Shown here in pieces: positions 1-6,556 of a stretch of DNA of 11,756 nt. Numbering within the stretch: the stretch's first letter is position 1; the number at the start of each line of letters is the position of its first letter. This stretch comes from an uncultured Collinsella sp. GTDB lineage: Bacteria > Actinomycetota > Coriobacteriia > Coriobacteriales > Coriobacteriaceae. The stretch spans positions 1 to 11,756 of the forward strand of contig CAADUS010000026.1 of assembly GCA_900752275.1 (NCBI GenBank), given 5' to 3'. The notes beneath the pieces are model-generated. The model was not told the DNA's origin. It did not search any database and was given only the letters and a program-made list of their open reading frames with translations. The translations under genes were made by a program, and so were the position numbers.

Positions 1-624
1 ATGTTTTTGCATCAGTCGCTGTTCGACCACGACGGCAACAACGTCTTTTGGGGCGAGGGCGACGAGAAGTACCATCTCTCCGACGTTGCCAAGCACTATA
101 TGGCCGGCATCCTGGCGCATGCCCGCGAGATCAGCGCCATCACCAACCCCACGGTCAACTCGTACAAGCGCATCACCACGGGTGGCGACTCCGTGCCGCA
201 GTATGCCACGTGGGGCCTGCGCAACCGCGCGAGCATGGTCCGCATCCCGGTCTACAAGCCCGGCAAGCAGCTGTCCACGCGCATCGAGCTGCGCAGTCCC
301 GATCCCATGGCCAATCCGTACCTGGTCAACGCCGTCACGCTGGCGGCTGGTCTGGACGGCATCGAGCGCAAGCTGGAGCTCCCGCCCGAGGCCACGGCCG
401 AGACACTCAAGCTTACCGACCGTCAGATGGTCGAGGCCGGCTACACGCCGCTGCCGCGCTCGCTTAAAGAGGCGCTCGACGTGTTTGAGGACTCGCAGTT
501 TATGAAGGATGCCCTCGGCGAGCACATCCACAGCTTCTTCCTCAAAAAGAAGCGCGACGAGTGGCATAAGTTTGAGTCTACGATCACCGAGTGGGAGATC
601 AAGCACTACCTGGCGAACTCCTAA
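1..624 (+). CDS. glnA: Glutamine synthetase, class I, C-terminal half (5' end outside window)
   Basis: This gene makes glutamine from glutamate, ammonia and ATP in the cytoplasm, the main route of ammonia assimilation. The frame is open from base 1. The first residues (MFLHQSLF) match the internal GMHxHxSLF region of the family, so the ATG at base 1 is an internal codon and not the start. Visible family motifs are NPTVNSYKR (residues 49-57), the WGxRNRxxMVRIP block (71-83), and STRIELRSPDPMANPYL (92-108), which carries a metal-binding Glu and substrate-binding Arg residues. The 207 residues seen are about the last half of a normal protein of roughly 445. I do not see the adenylylation-site loop of the longer GlnA form, so it is probably the short type. 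The next gene begins 50 bases after the stop with no terminator between them, which suggests co-transcription. The identification is secure; the upstream half cannot be judged. Confidence 0.95.
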   Translation: MFLHQSLFDHDGNNVFWGEGDEKYHLSDVAKHYMAGILAHAREISAITNPTVNSYKRITTGGDSVPQYATWGLRNRASMVRIPVYKPGKQLSTRIELRSPDPMANPYLVNAVTLAAGLDGIERKLELPPEATAETLKLTDRQMVEAGYTPLPRSLKEALDVFEDSQFMKDALGEHIHSFFLKKKRDEWHKFESTITEWEIKHYLANS

Positions 625-674
625 TCGCGCTGGCTTGTTCCAGTACGATTGAGCTCATTTCCTTGGAGGCCGAT

Positions 675-1337
675 ATGTCCGAAAAGAGTGCCCTGTTCAT
701 GGCGCGCACGACGCGCTTCCACGAGTTTGCCCGCAGCTTGACGACCACCCTGGGTGTCGAGGTGAGCCTGGCCACCCCCGATTCGCCGACTGCGGCGCAC
801 GACTTTGACCTGCTGATCCTCGATTCCGATGGCATCCGCAGCGACCGCATCGATCAGATTGCCAAGTGGCTTGACGATCGCGGCGGTGTCCCCATGTTGG
901 TGATCGTCGACGATGAGGCGCTCGGCACCCTGCGCCTGCCCAATCACGCGCATGCCGACTTTGTATGCCCCACGGCGACGCCCAACGAACTCAAGGCTCG
1001 CGCACAGCGCCTGATGGGCGAGGAGGAGACCGTCGCTGCCGACGATGTGCTCAACATCGATAACCTCGAGATTAACCTTGCCACCTACCAGGTGACGCTC
1101 GACGATGAGCCCATCGACCTGACGCTGATGGAGTACTCGCTGTTGAGCTTTTTGGCGACGCACCCCAACCGCGCCTACAGCCGCGAAGTGCTGCTGCACC
1201 GCGTGTGGGGCTTTGAGTACTGCGGCGGCACGCGCACCGTCGACGTGCACATTCGACGCATCCGTTCCAAGGTGGGCCCGCAGATCGCGGCACACATCAC
1301 CACCGTCCGCGGCGTTGGCTATCTGTTTAAGGACTAG
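675..1337 (+). CDS. GlnR-like OmpR-family transcription regulator with atypical receiver domain
   Basis: This is a cytoplasmic DNA-binding regulator of 220 residues. Residues 1-115 have a receiver-like fold pattern (DFDLLILDSD at 43-52, then PMLVIVDD), but the acidic pair expected after the first strand is absent and the conserved Lys near strand 5 is replaced (VCPTATP, 98-103). Asp50 lies where a phospho-acceptor might be. Residues about 125-220 form a winged-helix OmpR/PhoB domain, with the recognition-helix region GGTRTVDVHIRRIRSKV (184-200) and a C-terminal wing (TTVRGVGYLF). The order and wording closely resemble actinobacterial GlnR, the orphan nitrogen regulator. The ATG at 675 was chosen over upstream in-frame codons because GGAGG (665-669) sits 5 bases before it. 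It follows glnA by 50 bases and has no histidine kinase gene nearby. Control of nitrogen genes is inferred from similarity and position. It could instead be a PhoB-like paralogue. Confidence 0.85.
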   Translation: MSEKSALFMARTTRFHEFARSLTTTLGVEVSLATPDSPTAAHDFDLLILDSDGIRSDRIDQIAKWLDDRGGVPMLVIVDDEALGTLRLPNHAHADFVCPTATPNELKARAQRLMGEEETVAADDVLNIDNLEINLATYQVTLDDEPIDLTLMEYSLLSFLATHPNRAYSREVLLHRVWGFEYCGGTRTVDVHIRRIRSKVGPQIAAHITTVRGVGYLFKD

Positions 1338-1342
1338 CTTTT

Positions 1343-1373
1343 CACCACAAAGGGGACAGGCACCTTTGTGGTG
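1343..1373. repeat. Perfect 11-bp palindrome with GGGGACAGG loop; possible weak terminator or REP-like element
   Basis: CACCACAAAGG (1343-1353) is the exact reverse complement of CCTTTGTGGTG (1363-1373), with a 9-base loop. It begins 5 bases after the stop of the GlnR-like gene and is followed by a short GTTTTG stretch, so it may end that transcript. The loop and inner stem contain GGGGACAGGCACC. I remember this motif as a dispersed palindromic repeat in several bacterial genomes, but I cannot confirm that here. Only one copy is in the window. Confidence 0.6.
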
Positions 1374-1491
1374 GTTTTGCCGTAGGCCGGGTCCTTTTGG
1401 GGGCTGCAGCAGAACTTAAGCCTTCCTAAAAGATTGCGTTCTCATACACGTTCGCCCGCATATTGGGGTACAACTCAACGTGAACAATGAT

Positions 1492-1523
1492 GGCCCGCCA
1501 CATGTTTGGCGGGCCTTTGGTTA
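1492..1523 (+). terminator. Terminator-like hairpin in the leader of the htrA-type gene
   Basis: GGCCCGCCA (1492-1500) and TGGCGGGCC (1507-1515) form a perfect 9-bp, very GC-rich stem with a 6-base loop, followed by TTTGGTTATTT (1516-1526). This is the form of an intrinsic terminator, yet it ends only about 20 bases before the start codon of the protease gene and just ahead of its ribosome site. A GCCCGC at 1454-1459 could pair with 1509-1514 as a competing helix. It may be a leader attenuator, or the end of a short upstream transcript. The hairpin is certain on paper; its role is inferred. Confidence 0.55.
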
Positions 1524-1544
1524 TTTGACGAAAGGATCGTAGCT

Positions 1545-3005
1545 ATGAGCGAGAACGATTCCCAGCGTCCCCAGGATGCGGGCCACGCCGGCGAGACTCA
1601 GCAGCAACCGCGCGTGCAGGTGGAGTCGACGCCTGCCGACGGCAACATTCCCTACGTGCAGGCCTACGACACGCAGACCGGCAAGCCGCTGGGCGGCCAG
1701 CAGGGTGTAAACAAGCACACGGTGGTCAAGACCAAAACCAAAAAGCTGCCGATCTTTATTACGGCACTCGCCGGCTGTGCCTGCGGCGCCCTGCTGGTCA
1801 TTGCGCTCATTATGAGCGGTACGCTCGATATCGGTGGCGGCAAGAATGCCGTGACGGCGGGTGCTTCGGGTTCGTCGGCGCAAAAGATCACCATCGACTC
1901 CGAGGATACCACGCTGGCCGAGGCCGTCTCTGCCAAGGCGTTGCCCTCCGTCGTTTCCATCACCGCCACTTCGAGCGGTAGCCAGAATGGCTCGCTTTCG
2001 CAGTCTGCCGACGAGTCGGATAGTTCGGGCAGCGTCGGTTCGGGCGTGGTGCTCGATACCGAGGGCCACATCCTCACCAACAACCATGTGGTCGATGGCT
2101 ATGACCAGTACGTGGTTACCATGGACGACGGAACCACGTACGAGGCCGAGTTCGTGGGCAACGATGCTTCGAGCGACCTGGCTGTCATCAAGCTCAAGGA
2201 TGCTGACGCCTCCAAGCTCACGCCGATTGAGATTGGTGATTCCTCCAAGCTCAACGTGGGCGAGTGGGTCATGGCGATCGGCTCGCCGTTCGGCAACGAG
2301 CAGTCTGTCTCCACGGGCATTGTGTCGGCGCTGTATCGCTCCACGGCCATGAGCTCTACCAACGGTAACACCATCTATGCCAACATGATCCAGACCGATG
2401 CCGCCATCAACCCGGGCAACTCCGGCGGCGCGCTCGTCAACGACAATGGTGAGCTGGTGGGCATTAATTCGCTTATCGAGAGCTATTCGGGCTCCAGCTC
2501 GGGCGTGGGCTTTGCTATTCCCGTTAACTACGCCAAGAACATTGCCGACCAGATCATCGACGGTAAGACGCCGGTGCACCCGTACCTGGGCGCCACGCTT
2601 TCGAGCGTCAACGCGCTCAACGCCCGCACCAACAAGCTGAGCACCGATAGCGGCGCGTACGTGGCGAGTGTCGTCGAGGACGGTCCCGCCGCCAAGGCTG
2701 GCATCCAAGAGGGCGATGTCATCACCAAGCTGGGCGACGACGAGATTACGAGCGCCGATGGTCTGATCATCGCCCTGCGCAGCCACGAGGTGGGCGAGAA
2801 GGTCGAGATCACGCTCATGCGCGGCAAGGAAGAGAAGAAGGTCACCGTCGAGCTGGGCTCCGATGAGGAGCTGCAGAACCAGCAGCAGGATGACAGCGCG
2901 ACCGACACCGGCAACGGCGGTATTACCGACGAGCAGCTGCGCCAGTATCTGGAGGAGCTGTTGGGCCAGCAGGGCCAGGGTCAAGGCTACGGTCAGGGCT
3001 ACTAG
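1545..3005 (+). CDS. htrA: Membrane-anchored HtrA/DegP-type serine protease with PDZ domain
   Basis: This is an extracytoplasmic quality-control protease that degrades or refolds damaged exported proteins. Of 486 residues, 1-67 form a polar, Gln-rich cytoplasmic tail. KKLPIFITALAGCACGALLV opens a single membrane anchor at about 66-91, and a Ser/Gly-rich linker follows to about 118. The trypsin-like domain (about 122-340) has a complete triad: His181 in TNNHVV, Asp211 in SSDLAV and Ser293 in NPGNSGGAL. One PDZ domain spans about 345-437, with GPAAKAGIQEGDVI as the ligand-loop region. The C-terminus (about 445-486) is Gln/Gly-rich and ends QGQGYGQGY. The start at 1545 was chosen because GAAAGGA (1530-1536) lies 8 bases upstream. 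The gene stands alone between a leader hairpin and a strong terminator. The family is certain; the substrates and whether it is stress-induced are unknown. Confidence 0.95.
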   Translation: MSENDSQRPQDAGHAGETQQQPRVQVESTPADGNIPYVQAYDTQTGKPLGGQQGVNKHTVVKTKTKKLPIFITALAGCACGALLVIALIMSGTLDIGGGKNAVTAGASGSSAQKITIDSEDTTLAEAVSAKALPSVVSITATSSGSQNGSLSQSADESDSSGSVGSGVVLDTEGHILTNNHVVDGYDQYVVTMDDGTTYEAEFVGNDASSDLAVIKLKDADASKLTPIEIGDSSKLNVGEWVMAIGSPFGNEQSVSTGIVSALYRSTAMSSTNGNTIYANMIQTDAAINPGNSGGALVNDNGELVGINSLIESYSGSSSGVGFAIPVNYAKNIADQIIDGKTPVHPYLGATLSSVNALNARTNKLSTDSGAYVASVVEDGPAAKAGIQEGDVITKLGDDEITSADGLIIALRSHEVGEKVEITLMRGKEEKKVTVELGSDEELQNQQQDDSATDTGNGGITDEQLRQYLEELLGQQGQGQGYGQGY

Positions 3006-3031
3006 CGAGCCGTATCGCGTATATCGAGGCC

Positions 3032-3075
3032 AGAGGGGGCTGTCCCATCAACGTGGGGCAGTCCCCTCTTTTCTT
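3032..3075 (+). terminator. Strong intrinsic terminator after the htrA-type gene
   Basis: AGAGGGGGCTGTCCCA (3032-3047) pairs with TGGGGCAGTCCCCTCT (3054-3069) over 16 bp, with two G-U wobbles and a 6-base loop. TTTTCTTATT follows. It starts 26 bases after the protease stop. The stem also contains GGGAC/GTCCC elements like those in the repeats at 1343-1373 and 3078-3110. Confidence 0.85.
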
Positions 3076-3077
3076 AT

Positions 3078-3110
3078 TGATCCGTTGGGGACGGAGGAAA
3101 ATGGATCATT
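3078..3110 (+). repeat. Short palindromic repeat, copy A (REP-like)
   Basis: This 33-base unit has arms TGATCCGTT and AATGGATCA (one G-U pair) around a GGGGACGGAGGAA loop. A second copy lies inverted at 9933-9965 and matches at 28 of 33 positions, with 16 bases in a row identical (TGGGGACGGAGGAAAA). It sits between the htrA terminator and the ligA promoter region. No transposase gene is seen here. The dispersed-repeat interpretation is inferred from the two copies. Confidence 0.65.
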
Positions 3111-3191
3111 TAGAGTTGATAAGAGCATGGTTTAATCGTGCAATCCATCCCGGTTCGTCGACTGCCGATTCGATGCGGTTCGAAAGGGTTA

Positions 3192-3220
3192 TTCGGCGCC
3201 ATGGTGACCGGTGGTACTCT
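3192..3220 (+). promoter_or_regulatory. Candidate ligA promoter
   Basis: TTCGGC (3192-3197) and TACTCT (3215-3220) are 17 bases apart, with TGG just before the -10-like hexamer. The distance to the ligA start is about 35 bases, and the terminator at 3032-3075 means ligA needs its own promoter in this gap. The -35 match is poor, so this is only the best candidate seen. Confidence 0.3.
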
Positions 3221-3255
3221 AGTATCCGTTTGAAATCGAGCGAAGGAGTGCCGCT

Positions 3256-5484
3256 ATGGAGCAATCGAGCCTGTTTGGTGACGGCGTGGACATCGATACC
3301 GAAACGCCCACGAGCACGGATACCGTTGCGCCGACCGATGCCCGTGCCCAGGCGGCAGCGCGTGCGGCCGAGCTGCGCCACGAGCTCGATTACCACGCCT
3401 ATCGCTACTACATGCTCGATGCGCCCGAGATCACGGACGCCGCTTTTGACAAAATGCTCGTTGAACTCCAACAGATCGAGGCGACCTACCCCGATTTGGT
3501 AACGCCCGACAGCTACACCCAACGCGTGGGCGGCTTCGTGAGCGAGCAGTTTACGCCGGTCACGCATATGGCGCGCATGTATTCCATGGACGATGCCATG
3601 GATCTGGACGAACTTGACGCGTGGCTCCAACGCGCCGAGGATGCCCTCGGTGCCGGCAATGTCACCTATACCTGCGAGCTTAAGATCGACGGTCTGGGTG
3701 TGGCCCTTACCTACCAAAACGGCACCTTTGTGCGCGCCGCTACGCGCGGTGACGGCACAACGGGTGAGGATGTGTCGCTCAACGTGCGCACCATCAAGGA
3801 CGTGCCCATGCACCTGTCCGAGCCGGCGCTCGCTCACATGGGTGCCGACCGCGAGCGCACCATCGAGGTGCGCGGCGAGGTCTATATGCCCAAAGGCAGC
3901 TTTGTACGTCTGAATGAAGAGGCCGATGCCGAGGGCCGCGACCCCTTCGCCAACCCGCGCAACGCCGCTGCTGGCAGCCTGCGTCAGAAGGATCCCAGGG
4001 TTACGGCGCGGCGCGATCTGGCCACCTTTATCTATGCCATCGCCGATACCGATCCACTGCACGTCCACAGCCAGCGCGAGTTCCTCGATTGGCTGCGTAG
4101 CGCCGGCTTTAGCGTCAACCCCAACGTGGCTCGCTGTGCCACGCCGGCCGAGGTCCACGAGTTCTGCGCCCAGGCGCTCGAGCATCGCGGTGACCTGGAC
4201 TACGACATCGACGGCGTGGTCGTAAAGGTCGACAGCTTTCAGCAGCAGCTCGACCTGGGCTTTACCGCCCGCGCGCCGCGCTGGGCCATTGCCTTTAAGT
4301 TTCCGCCCGAGGAAAAGCAGACCGTCCTGCGCGAGATTCGCATCCAGGTGGGTCGCACCGGTGTGCTCACGCCGGTCGCCGAGTTCGATCCGGTGACGGT
4401 TGCCGGCTCCACCATCGCGCGCGCCACGCTGCACAACATCGACGAGATCCGTCGCAAAAACGTGCGCGAGGGCGACACTATTATCGTGCACAAGGCGGGC
4501 GACGTAATCCCCGAGGTCGTGGGCCCGGTGCTCGACAAGCGCCCGGCTGATTCGGTCGACTGGCACATGCCCGAGGTCTGCCCCGTGTGCGGCAGCCCCG
4601 TGGTTCACGAGGATGGCGAGGTCGCTTACCGCTGTGTCTCCATCGACTGCCCCGCGCAGCTCAAGGAGCGCCTGCTCCACTGGGTGAGCCGCGGCTGCAT
4701 GGACGTCGACGGCCTGGGCGACGAGATCGTCGACAAGATGATCGCCGCCGGGCTGATTCACGACGTCGCGGACTTCTATCAGCTCACGGTCGACGACATC
4801 GCAGGCCTGGACACGGGGCGCGTGTACGCCAGCTCCAACAGCAGGAAGGGCGTTAAGAAGGGCGATCCCATTCCGGTGGGCCTCAAGACGGCCGAGAAAA
4901 TCATCGCCGAGCTCAACAAGTCCAAGAGCCAGCCGCTCGGTCGCGTGCTGTTTGCCCTGGGCATCCGCCACGTGGGCAAGAGCGTGGGCGAGGTCATCGC
5001 CGAGCGATTCCTGTCGATCGACAAGCTCATCTTGGCGAGTGAAGAAGACATCGCCGAGTGCGAGGGCATCGGTCCCAAGATTGCGGCGAGCGTCAAGCAG
5101 TTCCTGGCCGTGCCCGAAAACCTTGCCGTGCTGGAGCGCCTGCGTCAGGCGGGCCTGTCGCTCGAGGTCGACTTGGGCGCTGCGCACGCGCAAGCCGCAG
5201 CCGACGCTGGCGTGGCGGGCGAGCTCGCCGACGCACAGCCGCTTGCGGGTCTAACCTTCGTGCTCACCGGCACGCTCGTCAACCGCACACGCGACGAGGC
5301 GGGCGCGGCGCTCAAGGTGCTCGGCGCCAAGGTTTCGGGCAGCGTGTCAAAGAAGACGAGCTATCTGGTCGCCGGCCCCAAAGCGGGCTCCAAGCTCACC
5401 AAGGCCGAGCAGCTGGGCGTGCCCGTGCTGGACGAGGACGCACTCGAGCAGATTCTGGCTACCGGCGAGGTGCCGGTGGCGTAA
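3256..5484 (+). CDS. ligA: NAD+-dependent DNA ligase LigA
   Basis: LigA seals nicks in DNA during replication and repair, using NAD+ to adenylate itself. Of 742 residues, 1-34 are a polar N-terminal extension. The Ia NAD-binding domain is about 35-95 (YHAYRYYMLDAPEITDAAFD). The adenylation domain has the nucleophile Lys143 in KIDG and the TRGDGxxGEDV motif, and an OB fold follows. A four-Cys zinc finger uses Cys442, 445, 460 and 465, then come helix-hairpin-helix repeats (about 500-610) and a BRCT domain from about 662 to the end. It is longer than the usual 670 or so residues because of the N-terminal extension, an approximately 20-residue insertion near 520-541, and an Ala-rich linker before BRCT. 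AAGGAG (3243-3248) lies 7 bases before the ATG and fixes the start. Residues 3-7, QSSLF, resemble a sliding-clamp binding motif. Confidence 0.97.
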   Translation: MEQSSLFGDGVDIDTETPTSTDTVAPTDARAQAAARAAELRHELDYHAYRYYMLDAPEITDAAFDKMLVELQQIEATYPDLVTPDSYTQRVGGFVSEQFTPVTHMARMYSMDDAMDLDELDAWLQRAEDALGAGNVTYTCELKIDGLGVALTYQNGTFVRAATRGDGTTGEDVSLNVRTIKDVPMHLSEPALAHMGADRERTIEVRGEVYMPKGSFVRLNEEADAEGRDPFANPRNAAAGSLRQKDPRVTARRDLATFIYAIADTDPLHVHSQREFLDWLRSAGFSVNPNVARCATPAEVHEFCAQALEHRGDLDYDIDGVVVKVDSFQQQLDLGFTARAPRWAIAFKFPPEEKQTVLREIRIQVGRTGVLTPVAEFDPVTVAGSTIARATLHNIDEIRRKNVREGDTIIVHKAGDVIPEVVGPVLDKRPADSVDWHMPEVCPVCGSPVVHEDGEVAYRCVSIDCPAQLKERLLHWVSRGCMDVDGLGDEIVDKMIAAGLIHDVADFYQLTVDDIAGLDTGRVYASSNSRKGVKKGDPIPVGLKTAEKIIAELNKSKSQPLGRVLFALGIRHVGKSVGEVIAERFLSIDKLILASEEDIAECEGIGPKIAASVKQFLAVPENLAVLERLRQAGLSLEVDLGAAHAQAAADAGVAGELADAQPLAGLTFVLTGTLVNRTRDEAGAALKVLGAKVSGSVSKKTSYLVAGPKAGSKLTKAEQLGVPVLDEDALEQILATGEVPVA

Positions 5485-5663
5485 TGGATATAGAGAATCG
5501 CAATTGCTCGCAGGCGGAAGGGCGCACGAGGCACGCCCAAGGGCAGGCAAAAGAGCACCTGATGGCGCGAATTCGCATTGCGGAACGTGAGCGCTCGGCA
5601 GATGCGTCTCGTGATGCTTTTGAGGCGTTGACCGAGTTAGAGACGAGGCTCGGTCTAGCCTAG
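5484..5663 (+). CDS. Possible small protein overlapping the ligA stop (TAATG), function unknown
   Basis: A 59-codon frame starts at the ATG that overlaps the ligA TAA by one base, which would allow translational coupling. It ends 9 bases inside the converging MerR-family gene. The product is polar and charged. Its C-terminal half (MARIRIAERERSADASRDAF then EALTELETRLGLA) looks helical and amphipathic. I recognise no family and see no membrane segment. An internal ATG at 5562 would give 33 residues. There is no convincing ribosome site other than coupling, so this may be a chance frame filling the gap between two convergent genes. Confidence 0.35.
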   Translation: MDIENRNCSQAEGRTRHAQGQAKEHLMARIRIAERERSADASRDAFEALTELETRLGLA

Positions 5664-6500
5664 CGATACGGGCACCGTGATCTGCGTCACGTAGGTCGCC
5701 GGGTCGTCGCTGATGATGTCATCGATAAGGGCAATCTCGCGTGAGGGACCGGCGGGTGTCAGGCCGTGCTCGCGCATATAGCCGAGCAGCTGCTCGTAGC
5801 GCGGGCCCGCTTGCCCGTGCGTGCCGCGGAAGCTTGTGGTCAGGCAGCGCGCGGCGGGTCGTGTCTCGACGTCGCCCAAGTACTCATCGGTGTCATCGAG
5901 CAGCAGAAAGACCTCGTCGTAGCCATCAAAGTCGCCGCCGGCCAGGCGCTCGGCGCTAATCCCAACGCCCAAGTTGCCCAGGAAGACAAAGGTCTCGTGC
6001 TGGCCCTTCTGCAGCTGACGAATTTGCCACTCCAGCGCATAGGCATCGGTAGGGTTGACGCGTTCGCGCAACACGGCGCAGCGGAGCTCGGGCGCATCGA
6101 TTGTGCAGATGGTATCGAGCTCGGTGTTCAGGGCATCATGCAGCAGCGCAAGCCGGTTATCGATCTTGCGCGACACACGCTCCAACTCGCGGCGCTTGCG
6201 CTCGATGAGCTCCTGTTGCTGCGCTAGCTGCCGCTGCATGAGGTCCACATCGCGCGTGGTCACAAACTCACGGATTTGTGCGAGCGGCAAGTCGAGAACA
6301 CGCAGGTGACTGATGGTGTTGAGGGTGGAGAGCTGCCGCGATCCGTAGTAGCGGTACCCACTCGTCGGATCGATGTGTGCCGGGTCCAGCAAGCCCATCT
6401 GCTCGTAATGGCGCAGCGTGCCCACACTCAGGTTAAACAGGCGCGTCACCTCGCCAATGCGGAGCAGACCCTCAGTATGTTCAGTTGGCGAGTCGGTCAT
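5655..6500 (-). CDS. MerR-family regulator with GyrI-like ligand-binding domain (BmrR-type)
   Basis: This is a cytoplasmic transcription activator of 281 residues. The MerR winged helix is at about 13-80: LRIGEVTRLFNLSVGTLRHY, then EQMGLLDP and SGYRYYGSRQL. A coiled-coil dimer helix follows at about 83-125 (RQLAQQQELIERKRRELERV). Residues about 130-280 form an effector-binding domain of the GyrI/BmrR type that binds small, often drug-like, molecules. No metal-binding Cys pattern is present, which argues against metal or SoxR-type sensing. AAAGGAG (6508-6514) lies 7 bases before the ATG. It is the second gene of an operon with the MATE pump, 56 bases downstream of it, and the MerR-type promoter at 7947-7977 precedes the pair, so it probably controls its own operon. 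It overlaps the converging small ORF by 9 bases and I see no terminator at its end. The ligand is unknown. Confidence 0.9.
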   Translation of the reverse strand: MTDSPTEHTEGLLRIGEVTRLFNLSVGTLRHYEQMGLLDPAHIDPTSGYRYYGSRQLSTLNTISHLRVLDLPLAQIREFVTTRDVDLMQRQLAQQQELIERKRRELERVSRKIDNRLALLHDALNTELDTICTIDAPELRCAVLRERVNPTDAYALEWQIRQLQKGQHETFVFLGNLGVGISAERLAGGDFDGYDEVFLLLDDTDEYLGDVETRPAARCLTTSFRGTHGQAGPRYEQLLGYMREHGLTPAGPSREIALIDDIISDDPATYVTQITVPVSLG

Positions 6501-6556
6501 GGGACCGCTCCTTTCGGTGAAAAGCAGGGGAGAGGTGCCAGGCTCGCGTCGCCCCG

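Noticed and set aside
1..3. ATG at the first base as a start codon for glutamine synthetase
   Set aside because: The residues that follow align to the middle of the family, so about half the protein lies upstream of the window.
1521..2984. Long open frame on the minus strand opposite the htrA-type gene
   Set aside because: It mirrors the codon pattern of a clear protease gene in GC-rich DNA and its product has low-complexity, family-less sequence.
3106..5193. 695-codon open frame on the minus strand opposite ligA
   Set aside because: LigA on the plus strand has every domain and catalytic residue. The antisense product resembles nothing and has no ribosome site worth noting.
5655..6500. MerR-family gene as the Firmicutes-type GlnR nitrogen regulator
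   Set aside because: Firmicutes GlnR is short and has no GyrI-like ligand domain. This protein has 281 residues and is paired with an efflux pump under a drug-type MerR promoter.
6501..6556. GGGGAGAGGTGCCAGG in the gap between the MATE and MerR genes as another GGGAC-type repeat
   Set aside because: The resemblance to the 1343-1373 core is partial and there are no matching inverted arms.
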